Assembly (NCBI RefSeq): GCF_014982855.1
Contig: NZ_JADCKF010000001.1
Location: forward strand, 124,001-188,000
Direction: 5' to 3'
DNA length: 64,000 nt
DNA from: Pseudoflavonifractor gallinarum
GTDB lineage: Bacteria > Bacillota > Clostridia > Oscillospirales > Oscillospiraceae
Shown here: positions 7,721 to 14,694 of the stretch, piece after piece
How the letters are laid out: every line of letters begins with the position of its first letter
How positions within the stretch are numbered: the stretch's first letter is position 1
The notes under the pieces: generated by a model
Databases searched by the model: none
Told to the model about the DNA's origin: nothing
Seen by the model: the letters and a program-made list of their open reading frames with translations, nothing else
Program-made: the position numbers and the translations under genes

Positions 7721-8668
7721 TCACTTGTATCGGTAGGTCCCGCCGCCGATAAACTCCCGGATGAGGGAGCTGGGCGGGACCAGCGCGGGGTCGATGGGCT
7801 CAAACCACCGGAAGGCATCCAGCAGGTCGTGGAGCTCCTTCCAGCGGGGATTGCTGGGGGGCAGACTCTCCAGAGCCTGGGCCAGCGGGGCGGTGTAATT
7901 GGCGAAGACCGCCGCCTCATAGGGCAGCGAGGAGTCCACCACGATGTGGGCCCGGCCCTTGTAGGGGGAAATATACCGCTTCTCTCCCCGGCGGACGTTG
8001 TGCCACATGGACAGGGTGTCGGTGAGGTCGGTGCCCCGGAAGTTGCAGTCCCGCACGGCCCGGCGGGTAATGCGCATCCAGGTGCCCTTGAAGCGGACCG
8101 CCCCGTCCTCCAGCACGTTGGAGCGGGCTGAGACGTAGAGGGCGGTGGCCTCCGGATGGCGCCCGGCGATGTCGTCGTTCAACGCGTGGATGCCCTCAAA
8201 GATGGCCACCTCGTTGTCCCGGAGGTGGAGGGGCCAGCCCTTGGCGTCATTGCGCATCTGGCGGGAGAACTCAAACCGGGGGATGGTGACCTCTTCCCCC
8301 CGGGAGAGGCGGGTGAAGGTCTCGTCCAGCAGGGCCATGTCCAGCAGCTGGGGGGATTCAAAGTCGATGTCCCCCTCCGGGGTGCGGGGCGCGGCGGGAT
8401 GGCTGGGGGGGTGAAAGTAATTGTCCAGCGAGACCGTGTGGGTGTTCACACCCCGGCGCTCCAGCTCCTCCTCCAGCTTGAGGGCGGAGGTGGTCTTGCC
8501 GGAGCCCGACGGGCCGGAGAGGAGCACGATGGGGCTCTTCTCCATGCGCTGGACGATGACGTCGGCCGCGTGGCGGATGCGCTCCTGGTAGGCCTCGTCA
8601 CACTCGGCCAGAAAGGCAGCGGGATCGTGTCGGGTGCGCGTCCGAATCTCCGTGAGGGAATAGGCCAT
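7721..8668 (-). CDS. Uridine-kinase-like P-loop nucleoside kinase
   Basis: A 315-residue protein of the phosphoribulokinase/uridine kinase family. Walker A is SGPSGSGKTT (51-60). The NYFHPP motif after a beta-strand (SLDNYFHP), the DFESPQLLD segment and FEGIHALND (catalytic/Walker B-like region) match the fold, which transfers phosphate to a nucleoside or ribose derivative. The first 45 residues are an extra helical segment absent from short uridine kinases; longer Firmicute nucleoside kinases have such extensions. The precise substrate is uncertain. AAAGGAGG precedes ATG by 5 nt. It lies between hemZ (21 nt upstream) and mrp in the operon. Confidence 0.75.
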   Translation of the reverse strand: MAYSLTEIRTRTRHDPAAFLAECDEAYQERIRHAADVIVQRMEKSPIVLLSGPSGSGKTTSALKLEEELERRGVNTHTVSLDNYFHPPSHPAAPRTPEGDIDFESPQLLDMALLDETFTRLSRGEEVTIPRFEFSRQMRNDAKGWPLHLRDNEVAIFEGIHALNDDIAGRHPEATALYVSARSNVLEDGAVRFKGTWMRITRRAVRDCNFRGTDLTDTLSMWHNVRRGEKRYISPYKGRAHIVVDSSLPYEAAVFANYTAPLAQALESLPPSNPRWKELHDLLDAFRWFEPIDPALVPPSSLIREFIGGGTYRYK

Positions 8669-8689
8669 AAAGCCTCCTTTCCGGGGGGA

Positions 8690-10186
8690 TCACTCCCCCT
8701 GACGCAGTTGGAGCAGGAAGTCGGCGGCCTGATGTTTGCCGCGCAGAAGCTTTTCCAGACTGTCCACGTACTCGTGGGGATATTTCGGATTGGCGATGCG
8801 CTCGATGCGCCCGGTGCGGGGGTGGACCAGCTTGGTCACGCCGCCCCCTCCAAGAGATAGTATGGTGTGGAGCTCCTCCATCATGCAGATATTGTAGAGA
8901 CTTTCCCAACCCGGCTTGGCCCAGCCCACATTTTCAAAGGAGCCGGACATGTATTTCTGCCGGTAGAGATAGTAGGGCACCTGCCCATGGGCGCGCAGGG
9001 TCTTCCACGCGTAGGAGAGCATGGCGTCCACATCCTCCGCCGTGGGGAGAACGGGGCTCTCCTCCGTGCCGTCCCCCATCAGGCGGGAGCCCTTCTTGAG
9101 GGCCAGAGTGTGGACGGTCACATTCTCCGGATCCAGCGCCAGGACCTGGTCCAGGGAGGCGCGGAAGCCCTCCGGCGTGTCCTGGGGCAGTCCGGCGATG
9201 AGGTCCATGTTCACGCAGGGGATGCCCGAGGCGCGCACCAGCTCAAAGGAGCGCAGGATGTCGGCGGCGGTGTGGGCCCGGCCCATGGCGGCGAGGACGG
9301 CGTCCTGCATGGTCTGGGGATTGACCGACACCCGCTGTACCCCCCGGCGGCGCAGGACGGCGAGCTTTTCCGCGGTGATGGTGTCGGGCCGCCCCGCCTC
9401 CACCGTGTATTCCGTACAGCGGGAGAGGTCAAAGCGCTCCTCCACCCGGCCCAGCAGCAGATCCAGCTGAGGGGCGCTCAGGGTGGTGGGGGTGCCGCCC
9501 CCCACGTAGAGGGAGCGCACGGCGTACCCGGCCCGGCGCAGTTCCTCCGCCGTGGCGTCCACCTCCTGGAGGAGGACCTCCAGAAAGGGCGAGAGGAGCT
9601 TGAGGGTCCGGCCCACGTCGGCCGAGACAAAGGAGCAGTAGGCGCACCGGGTGGGACAGAAGGGGATGCCGATGTAGAGGGATACCTCGTCCTCCCGCAG
9701 GCTCTGCTTGGCCCGCAGGCTGGCCTGGGCGCAGTCCAGGGCCAGGGAGGCCCGGCCCGGGGAGACCCGGTAGGTCTCCCGCAGCTCCCGCTCGGCCTCT
9801 TGGGGCGTGGCTCCCCGCTCCATGGCGCGGGTGGGGATCTTGACCGGGCGCACGCCGGTGAGGGCCCCCCAGGGGGGCTCGTGGCCCAGGGCGGCCACCC
9901 CGGCCCGGTAGAAGGCCAGCTTCAGGATACGCTGGCACACCCGGTCCCGGACCAGGGGATCTTCCCCACCGGGGACCGGGGCGGAGTCCTCACCCACGGT
10001 CTCCTTCCCCTGCCAGCGCAGGACGGCCCGGGCGTGCAGGGTGTCCCCCTGAGGGGTAAGGGTGAGGAGAACCGCGTTTGCCCCCTCGGGGGCGGGGGTA
10101 TAGTCGGGCCGCTCCTCCGGAAAGAGGGTGAGCATCATCTGCTCGGCGGCATATCGGTAGTCATGTCCTTGTAAGGTCAGATGCAT
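8690..10186 (-). CDS. hemZ: Coproporphyrinogen dehydrogenase-like radical SAM protein HemZ
   Basis: A 498-residue radical SAM enzyme of the HemN/HemZ group. The 4Fe-4S/SAM motif is CPTRCAYC (Cys177, 181, 184). The N-terminal 160 residues, with the GALTGVRPVK signature, distinguish HemZ from short HemW proteins. GGGTPTTL (SAM-binding), MDLIAGLPQDT and HTLALKKGS follow in the usual order. HemZ was named for anaerobic coproporphyrinogen III oxidation; without other haem genes here the true substrate is uncertain, and HemW-like haem handling is an alternative. No clear Shine-Dalgarno precedes the ATG; translation may depend on coupling to the upstream hydrolase gene, 39 nt away. Confidence 0.85.
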   Translation of the reverse strand: MHLTLQGHDYRYAAEQMMLTLFPEERPDYTPAPEGANAVLLTLTPQGDTLHARAVLRWQGKETVGEDSAPVPGGEDPLVRDRVCQRILKLAFYRAGVAALGHEPPWGALTGVRPVKIPTRAMERGATPQEAERELRETYRVSPGRASLALDCAQASLRAKQSLREDEVSLYIGIPFCPTRCAYCSFVSADVGRTLKLLSPFLEVLLQEVDATAEELRRAGYAVRSLYVGGGTPTTLSAPQLDLLLGRVEERFDLSRCTEYTVEAGRPDTITAEKLAVLRRRGVQRVSVNPQTMQDAVLAAMGRAHTAADILRSFELVRASGIPCVNMDLIAGLPQDTPEGFRASLDQVLALDPENVTVHTLALKKGSRLMGDGTEESPVLPTAEDVDAMLSYAWKTLRAHGQVPYYLYRQKYMSGSFENVGWAKPGWESLYNICMMEELHTILSLGGGGVTKLVHPRTGRIERIANPKYPHEYVDSLEKLLRGKHQAADFLLQLRQGE

Positions 10187-10225
10187 AAGAGGGACGGAAG
10201 GGACTTTGTTTCCCGGGAAACAGAG

Positions 10226-10837
10226 TCAGTCTTCCTTCATCGCCTCCTTCAGATAGTAGTTGTATTTGCGCTCATGGTCCAGCGTGGAGGGGTCCATGTG
10301 GCCGGGCAGGACGGTCAGGTCCCCTTCCAGTCCGCCCAGGCGGCGGAGGGAGGCGCGCATCGCGTCATAACTTCCCCCGGGCAGGTCGGTGCGGCCCATG
10401 GAGCCCTTGAAGAGGGTGTCGCCGGTGAGCAGGGTATCCCCCGCCCGCAGGACCACCGAGCCCTGGGTGTGGCCGGGGGTGTGGAGGACCTCCAGGTCCA
10501 CCCTGCCCACCTGCACGTGGTCTCCGTCCTGGTAGAAGGTCAGCTCCCCCATCTCCTCGATGCGGAAAAAGGGCTTGGGCATCTCCGCATCGCCGGGGTG
10601 GACGTAGACGGGCACGCCGGGCAGCTCCTGCCGCAGAGCAGGCACGCCCATGGTGTGGTCGTAGTGGGCGTGGGTCAGGAGGATGCACTGCACCTCCCAC
10701 CCCTCCGCACGGACGGTGGACAGGATGCGGGGATCGGGGTCGCCGGGATCGACGATGGCGCAGCGCTTGCTGGCCTCATCGGCCACCAGATAGCAGTTGG
10801 TGGACACGGCGGGGAGCAAAATGGTCTTGATTACCAT
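10226..10837 (-). CDS. Metallo-beta-lactamase-fold hydrolase (glyoxalase II-like)
   Basis: A 203-residue cytosolic enzyme. Zinc ligands are THAHYDH (55-61), HTPGHTQGS, the GDTLFKGS aspartate and the late LPGH histidine, the set of glyoxalase II-like and YcbL-type hydrolases, which hydrolyse thioesters. I start at ATG 10837, 5 nt after the strong AGGTGAT site; a GTG at 10846 lies inside that site and is unlikely. It sits 26 nt after dtd and 39 nt before hemZ in one operon. The substrate is unknown. Confidence 0.8.
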   Translation of the reverse strand: MVIKTILLPAVSTNCYLVADEASKRCAIVDPGDPDPRILSTVRAEGWEVQCILLTHAHYDHTMGVPALRQELPGVPVYVHPGDAEMPKPFFRIEEMGELTFYQDGDHVQVGRVDLEVLHTPGHTQGSVVLRAGDTLLTGDTLFKGSMGRTDLPGGSYDAMRASLRRLGGLEGDLTVLPGHMDPSTLDHERKYNYYLKEAMKED

Positions 10838-10863
10838 GGAAATCACCTCAGTCAGAGATCGTA

Positions 10864-11307
10864 TTACATGTGGTCGGTGTCAAAGAGAATGGTGACGGGG
10901 CCGTCGTTCTGAGAGAACACTTGCATATCCGCGCCGAATTCGCCATGTTCCACGTGAAACCCTCTGCCTTCGCACTCGGCCATGAACTTCTCGTAGAGAG
11001 GGACGGCGATGTCGGGCTTGGCGGCCCCAGTGAAGCCGGGCCGGCGGCTCTTGGTGTCGGCGTAGAGGGTAAACTGGGAGACCACCAGAAGGCTTCCCCC
11101 CACCGCCTCCAGATTGCGGTTCATCTTGCCGTTCTCGTCCTCAAAGACCCGCAGGCCGCAGACCTTATCAGCCATCTTGACGGCCTGGGCCTCGGTGTCG
11201 TTGGGGCCCACACCCAGCAGGACCAGGAAGCCCTGATCGATGGAGCCGTTGACCCGGCCGTCGATCTCGACGGAGGCGTTTTTCACTCGTGTCACAACTG
11301 CGCGCAT
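10864..11307 (-). CDS. dtd: D-aminoacyl-tRNA deacylase Dtd
   Basis: A 147-residue enzyme that hydrolyses D-amino acids (and mischarged Gly) from tRNA. It has the full-length family pattern: MRAVVTRVKNASVEIDG at the start, GLRVFEDENGKMN, the SQFTLYADTKSRRPGF motif (catalytic Ser/Gln/Thr region) and the cross-subunit NDGPVTI motif near the C-terminus, which carries the Gly-cisPro. Ser-Gln-Asn replaces the common hydrophobic residues before NDGP. AAAGGATGAT lies before the ATG. It follows the alanine-racemase-like gene by 30 nt; pairing a D-amino-acid tRNA proofreader with a racemase-family gene is suggestive. Confidence 0.93.
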   Translation of the reverse strand: MRAVVTRVKNASVEIDGRVNGSIDQGFLVLLGVGPNDTEAQAVKMADKVCGLRVFEDENGKMNRNLEAVGGSLLVVSQFTLYADTKSRRPGFTGAAKPDIAVPLYEKFMAECEGRGFHVEHGEFGADMQVFSQNDGPVTILFDTDHM

Positions 11308-11337
11308 ACTATCATCCTTTATCTATATCGTGTGGAG

Positions 11338-12432
11338 CTACCGGTATTCCCGCTTCATGCCCCGGGCATACATGGGGTCGATGTCAAAGTAGACCAGATC
11401 ACCAGCCGAGCACTTGAGGTCGGTCACGTCCACCAGGGTCTCGATGGCGCCGATGCGGCCCAGGACCCGGGCCTTCTGCCCGTTGACCCGCACGGTGATG
11501 TGGCGGGCCCGCCACCAGCGGCGCAGGGTGGCCAGGAGCCCTGCATCCCGCCCCCGGGAGACCCCAAAGCCGTTCTGATAGCCCACCGGGATCACGGCGA
11601 TCCGGGTGGGGCGGTGGAGACGGACGGTGGACTCGTTGCCCACGGTGTAGTCCTTGGGGACCCAGCGGGTCTCCTCAATGCCGGCCTCGCCGTAGCCCAC
11701 CCGGAGCAGGCCGTCTCCCCGCCGGCGGCGGCAGCGGCCCAGCAGGACCGATCCGGCCCGCACCGCGTCCATCCGGGCAAAATCGTAATGCATCAGGGCG
11801 TAGGAGCCGGCGGCGTGGACGATCCCGGTCTCAAAGCCGGCCTGGTGTACCGCCTCCACCACCCGGTGGAACTGCTTGAGCTGCTCGGCGGCGTTGTGCC
11901 CGTCGGCGTGGATGGAGTGGACCTGGGTATAGATGCCCGAGAGGGCCACGTTGGGCAGATTCCGGTAGATGTTCACGATCTTCTCCGGCTCCCCGGCCAG
12001 GAAGCCGCCGAAGCCCAGACCGGTATCCACCTGGATGTGGGCCTCAGCCACGGTGGAGCGGGCCTCCGCCGCGCTGTTGAGGGCGAGGCCGGTGTCCACC
12101 GAGCCCACGGTGCACACCACATTCAGGTCCAGCAGGCGGTCCAGCTCCTCCCGGTCGGTGGTGGCCCGGAGCATGAGGATCTCCTCATCCACCAGACCGG
12201 CCTTGCGCACGGCCTCGGCCTCCTCTGGCTCGGACACGGCAAAGCGGCGGACGCCCTCCTCCCGGAGAAAGCGGGCCAGCTCCGCGGTGCCCGCGCCGCC
12301 GCCGTCCCCGGTGAGGACCCCGTAGATGGCGGCGCTGCCCGCCCGCTCTTTCACCACGGCAATATTGTGTTTCAGGGCTTTTTTCTCCAAAACCAGTGTT
12401 TTCACAGCCCTCGCCTCGCTTGTCTCGGTCAT
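11338..12432 (-). CDS. Alanine-racemase-like protein lacking the PLP lysine (pseudoenzyme)
   Basis: A 364-residue protein with the fold of fold-type III PLP alanine racemases: a TIM-barrel part (about 10-235: LKHNIAVVKE, SGIYTQVHSIHADG, AGSYALMHYDFARMDAVRAGSVLLG) and a C-terminal beta domain (TRIAVIPVGYQNGFG). The segment that normally reads VVKANAYGHG is VLTGDGGGAG here, so the PLP-binding lysine is Thr41 and the following tyrosine is Gly45. The C-terminal GRICMDQ motif is GRIGAIE (325-331). The frame is continuous. Racemase activity is therefore unlikely; a PLP-independent structural or regulatory role is inferred. It is first in a six-gene operon with dtd; only a weak GGGGG site precedes the ATG. 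Confidence 0.8.
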   Translation of the reverse strand: MTETSEARAVKTLVLEKKALKHNIAVVKERAGSAAIYGVLTGDGGGAGTAELARFLREEGVRRFAVSEPEEAEAVRKAGLVDEEILMLRATTDREELDRLLDLNVVCTVGSVDTGLALNSAAEARSTVAEAHIQVDTGLGFGGFLAGEPEKIVNIYRNLPNVALSGIYTQVHSIHADGHNAAEQLKQFHRVVEAVHQAGFETGIVHAAGSYALMHYDFARMDAVRAGSVLLGRCRRRRGDGLLRVGYGEAGIEETRWVPKDYTVGNESTVRLHRPTRIAVIPVGYQNGFGVSRGRDAGLLATLRRWWRARHITVRVNGQKARVLGRIGAIETLVDVTDLKCSAGDLVYFDIDPMYARGMKREYR

Positions 12433-12461
12433 GTTCCCCCGCAGGGGACAGGTTAACTTTC

Positions 12462-12490
12462 ATTATAACGCCTCCCCCATCTATCGTCAA
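12462..12490 (-). promoter_or_regulatory. Promoter of the 12432-6852 operon
   Basis: Minus strand: TTGACG (12490-12485), 17-nt spacer, TATAAT (12467-12462), leading into the racemase-like gene 30 nt downstream. It is the only strong promoter seen for the six-gene run. Confidence 0.8.
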
Positions 12491-12521
12491 TGAAAAGCAG
12501 GGCGGAAGCGGGAGGGAAACC

Positions 12522-12550
12522 TTGTGTTTTGCCAGGAAAAGTGGTACAAT
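12522..12550 (+). promoter_or_regulatory. Promoter of miaB
   Basis: TTGTGT (12522-12527), 17-nt spacer, TACAAT (12545-12550). Transcription should start near 12557, which excludes in-frame ATG/TTG codons before that point and supports the TTG start at 12596. Confidence 0.65.
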
Positions 12551-12595
12551 TTCTTGATAATACCCTTTGGACAAACAGAAAGCGGAGGAACCGAC

Positions 12596-13999
12596 TTGAA
12601 GCGAGAGACGACACAGATCACCGCCGAGCAGATCGCGGTGCAGATGGACTACTGCATGAAGATCCACGCCATGAACGCCCAGATGGACCACACCCCTCTG
12701 GCCATGGTGGACACCTATGGCTGCCAGCAGAACGAGGCCGACTCCGAGCGTCTGCGGGGCTACCTGAGCGAGATGGGCTACGGCTTTACCGACGACGAGC
12801 ACAAGGCCGACCTGGTGCTGGTGAACACCTGCGCCATCCGGGAGCACGCCGAGCAGCGCGTGCTGGGCAACGTGGGGGCCCTCACCCACACCAAGCGGGC
12901 CAACCCCAACCAGATCATCTGCCTGTGCGGCTGCATGGCCCAGGAGGAGCATGTGGCCAAAAAGGTGCGGGAGTCCTACCGCCAGGTGGATCTCCTCTTT
13001 GGACCCCACGCCCTGTGGCGCTTCCCGGAGCTGCTGTGGCGCTTCCGGGCCACCGGCAAGCGGGTCTTTGAGCACACCGATGAGGCCGGTTCCATCGCCG
13101 AGGGCATCCCGGTGGTGCGTCAGGGCGGCGTGAAGGCATGGGTCTCCATCATGTACGGGTGCAACAACTTCTGCACCTACTGCATCGTCCCCTATGTCCG
13201 TGGCCGGGAGCGCAGCCGCCGTCCCCAGGTCATTCTGGAGGAGATCCGGGGCCTGGTGGCCGAGGGCTACAAGGACATCACTCTGCTGGGCCAGAACGTC
13301 AACTCCTACGGCAAGGACCTGGACGGGCCCATGGACTTTGCCGATCTGCTGAAAGAAGCCGCCGGGATCCCCGGCGACTTCCTGCTGCGCTTTATGACCA
13401 GCCATCCCAAGGACGCCTCTCAGAAGCTCTTTGAGACCATGGCCTCCTCCGAGAAGATCGCCCCCTGCTTCCACCTCCCCTTCCAGGCCGGAAGCGACCG
13501 CATCCTCAAGGCCATGAACCGAGTGTACGACCGGGCGGGATACCTGGATAAGGTCCGCCGCCTGCGGGAGCAGATCCCCGATGTGGTCATCACCTCCGAC
13601 GTGATCGTGGGCTTCCCCGGGGAGACCACCGAGGAGTTCGAAGAGACCCTGAGCCTCATCGAGGAGGTCCGCTTTGACGCCCTCTTCACCTTTATCTACT
13701 CTCCTCGGGTGGGTACCCCCGCGGCCAGCATGCCCGACCCCATGTCCCGGGAGGAGAAGCTCCGGAACTTCCAGCGCCTGGTGGACCGGCAGGATCAGAT
13801 CTCTGAGGAGAAGCACGCGGCCTATATCGGCAAGACTGTCCGCTGCCTGGTGGATGGGAAGGACGAGAAGGGCCTCACCGCCCGCACCCCGGGCAATCGG
13901 CTGGTCCGCCTCACCGGGGAGGAGTCCCTCATCGGAAGCTTTGTGGACGTGGCCATCACCGGGGCCAACAAGTGGTCCCTATTCGGCGAGCTGGCCTAA
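12596..13999 (+). CDS. miaB: tRNA-2-methylthio-N6-isopentenyladenosine-37 methylthiotransferase MiaB
   Basis: A 467-residue radical SAM enzyme that adds the methylthio group to i6A37 of tRNAs reading UNN codons. The N-terminal UPF0004 domain carries three ligands of the auxiliary cluster (Cys43 in DTYGC, Cys79, Cys113); the radical SAM motif is CNNFCTYC (Cys189, 193, 196) followed by PYVRGRERSR; a TRAM domain ends the protein. I use the TTG at 12596 because GGAGG lies 7 nt upstream and the promoter excludes earlier starts. The stop overlaps by 3-4 nt the stop of the convergent small gene. miaA, often nearby, is not in the window. Confidence 0.92.
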   Translation: MKRETTQITAEQIAVQMDYCMKIHAMNAQMDHTPLAMVDTYGCQQNEADSERLRGYLSEMGYGFTDDEHKADLVLVNTCAIREHAEQRVLGNVGALTHTKRANPNQIICLCGCMAQEEHVAKKVRESYRQVDLLFGPHALWRFPELLWRFRATGKRVFEHTDEAGSIAEGIPVVRQGGVKAWVSIMYGCNNFCTYCIVPYVRGRERSRRPQVILEEIRGLVAEGYKDITLLGQNVNSYGKDLDGPMDFADLLKEAAGIPGDFLLRFMTSHPKDASQKLFETMASSEKIAPCFHLPFQAGSDRILKAMNRVYDRAGYLDKVRRLREQIPDVVITSDVIVGFPGETTEEFEETLSLIEEVRFDALFTFIYSPRVGTPAASMPDPMSREEKLRNFQRLVDRQDQISEEKHAAYIGKTVRCLVDGKDEKGLTARTPGNRLVRLTGEESLIGSFVDVAITGANKWSLFGELA

Positions 14000-14244
14000 G
14001 CTCCCCAGACGAACGCCTGCGGCCAGGGCGGGCGGAGGAGCGCATGCTGTTTGGCCTCCCCGGCCAGGGCCTGGAGGCCGCAGAAGTCCTCCAGATGGCC
14101 AAGGGCCTCCGGCCCCAGGTGGGCGCGCAGCCAGTCCAGGTGAAAGTCCCGGTAGGCGCGGTTCTGCTCGTACTCCGGGTCCGTGAGGAACCGCTGCGCC
14201 TGCTCCTGAATATAGGGACTGAGATATTCCAGTAAGTCGGGCAT
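13996..14244 (-). CDS. Small hypothetical protein divergent from an XRE repressor
   Basis: An 82-residue soluble protein, not recognised. It starts MPDLLEYLSPYIQEQAQRFL and is mainly amphipathic helix with many aromatic, Arg and Glu residues (PEYEQNRAYRDFHLDWLRAHLG), then a short Leu/Ala-rich helix and a C-terminal Pro/Trp stretch. A GGGGG-containing site precedes ATG 14244; I reject longer N-terminal extensions because they would start upstream of the predicted transcription start at about 14287. It is transcribed divergently from the XRE gene from a promoter whose spacer is occupied by an operator, so it is probably the regulated partner of that repressor. The function is unknown. Confidence 0.6.
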   Translation of the reverse strand: MPDLLEYLSPYIQEQAQRFLTDPEYEQNRAYRDFHLDWLRAHLGPEALGHLEDFCGLQALAGEAKQHALLRPPWPQAFVWGA

Positions 14245-14266
14245 CGTTGGATTCCCCCATCCTAAG

Positions 14267-14295
14267 ATAACAGCTCCGTTTGGAGATGTTCTAAT
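14267..14295 (+). promoter_or_regulatory. Promoter of the XRE repressor gene
   Basis: ATAACA (14267-14272), 17-nt spacer, TCTAAT (14290-14295) with an upstream TGT giving an extended -10. Operator 1 fills the spacer. It overlaps the divergent minus-strand promoter at the -10 regions. Confidence 0.55.
14271..14288. promoter_or_regulatory. Operator 1 for the XRE repressor
   Basis: CAGCTCCGTTTGGAGATG: 8-bp half-sites with a 2-bp centre and two mismatches from perfect symmetry. It has the same sequence family as operator 2, exactly 30 bp away (about three helical turns). Confidence 0.75.
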
Positions 14296-14322
14296 CATAT
14301 CAGCTCCAAATGGAGCTGTCAA
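14294..14322 (-). promoter_or_regulatory. Promoter of the 82-residue protein gene
   Basis: Minus strand: consensus TTGACA (14322-14317), 17-nt spacer, TATGAT (14299-14294). Operator 2 lies in the spacer. The predicted start (about 14287) falls in operator 1. Confidence 0.8.
14301..14318. promoter_or_regulatory. Operator 2 for the XRE repressor
   Basis: CAGCTCCAAATGGAGCTG: perfect 8-bp inverted repeat with a 2-bp centre, size and symmetry typical of Cro/CI-type dimers. The adjacent XRE protein is the obvious ligand. Confidence 0.8.
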
Positions 14323-14335
14323 GAGGAAACACGGC

Positions 14336-14545
14336 ATGAGTGTATTGTCAGAACGTTTGAAGGAGCTGCGGCTGCTCCACCAGAAAAAGCAAGACGAACT
14401 TGCAGACATTCTGGAATTGTCGTACAGTGCCTATAAGCGCTACGAATATGGCGAGCGGGAACCTACCGCTTCTACGATCATCCGTATGGCCCAGTATTTT
14501 GAGGTCAGCGCCGATTATCTGCTGGGCCTGCGGGACGAGCCGTAA
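14336..14545 (+). CDS. XRE-family helix-turn-helix repressor
   Basis: A 69-residue protein that is a single Cro/CI-type HTH domain: LSERLKELRLLHQKKQDELADILELSYSAYKRYEYGEREPTASTIIRMAQYFEVSADYLLGL. The helix pair QDELADIL / SYSAYKRYEYG is the DNA-binding unit, and the S-DYLLG end is typical of small Clostridia/phage-like regulators. GAGG precedes the ATG by about 10 nt. It probably represses itself and the divergent 82-residue gene through the two palindromes in the 91-bp intergenic region. No toxin or phage gene is adjacent. Confidence 0.88.
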   Translation: MSVLSERLKELRLLHQKKQDELADILELSYSAYKRYEYGEREPTASTIIRMAQYFEVSADYLLGLRDEP

Positions 14546-14556
14546 GATTTTGAGAA

Positions 14557-14650
14557 CGCGCCTGCGCGGCGGGCGCACCGCTTTCTTTGCAAAGAAAGCG
14601 GTGGGAAAGAAAGCCCAGAGGGGGCATCCCCCTCTGGACTCCCCCTTGCA
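14557..14650 (+). repeat. Double-hairpin interspersed repeat, copy A
   Basis: It contains CGCCTGCGCGGCGGG, then hairpin 1 (14578-14601, CCGCTTTCTTT / AAAGAAAGCGG), the linker TGGGAAAGAA, and hairpin 2 (14615-14637, CCAGAGGGGG / CCCCCTCTGG). The same order occurs at 27735-27830 and, inverted, at 28089-28180. Here it lies between the XRE gene and mutS and could act as a terminator-like or attenuating structure. Confidence 0.75.
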
Positions 14651-14694
14651 TCCCCGCACCCGGGATACACCACAGAAGAAAAGGAGCCTTGACC

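Noticed and set aside
11338-12432. Frameshift or sequencing error hiding the racemase lysine
   Set aside because: The frame is continuous around position 41 and flanking family motifs align without gaps; a second catalytic region is also changed.
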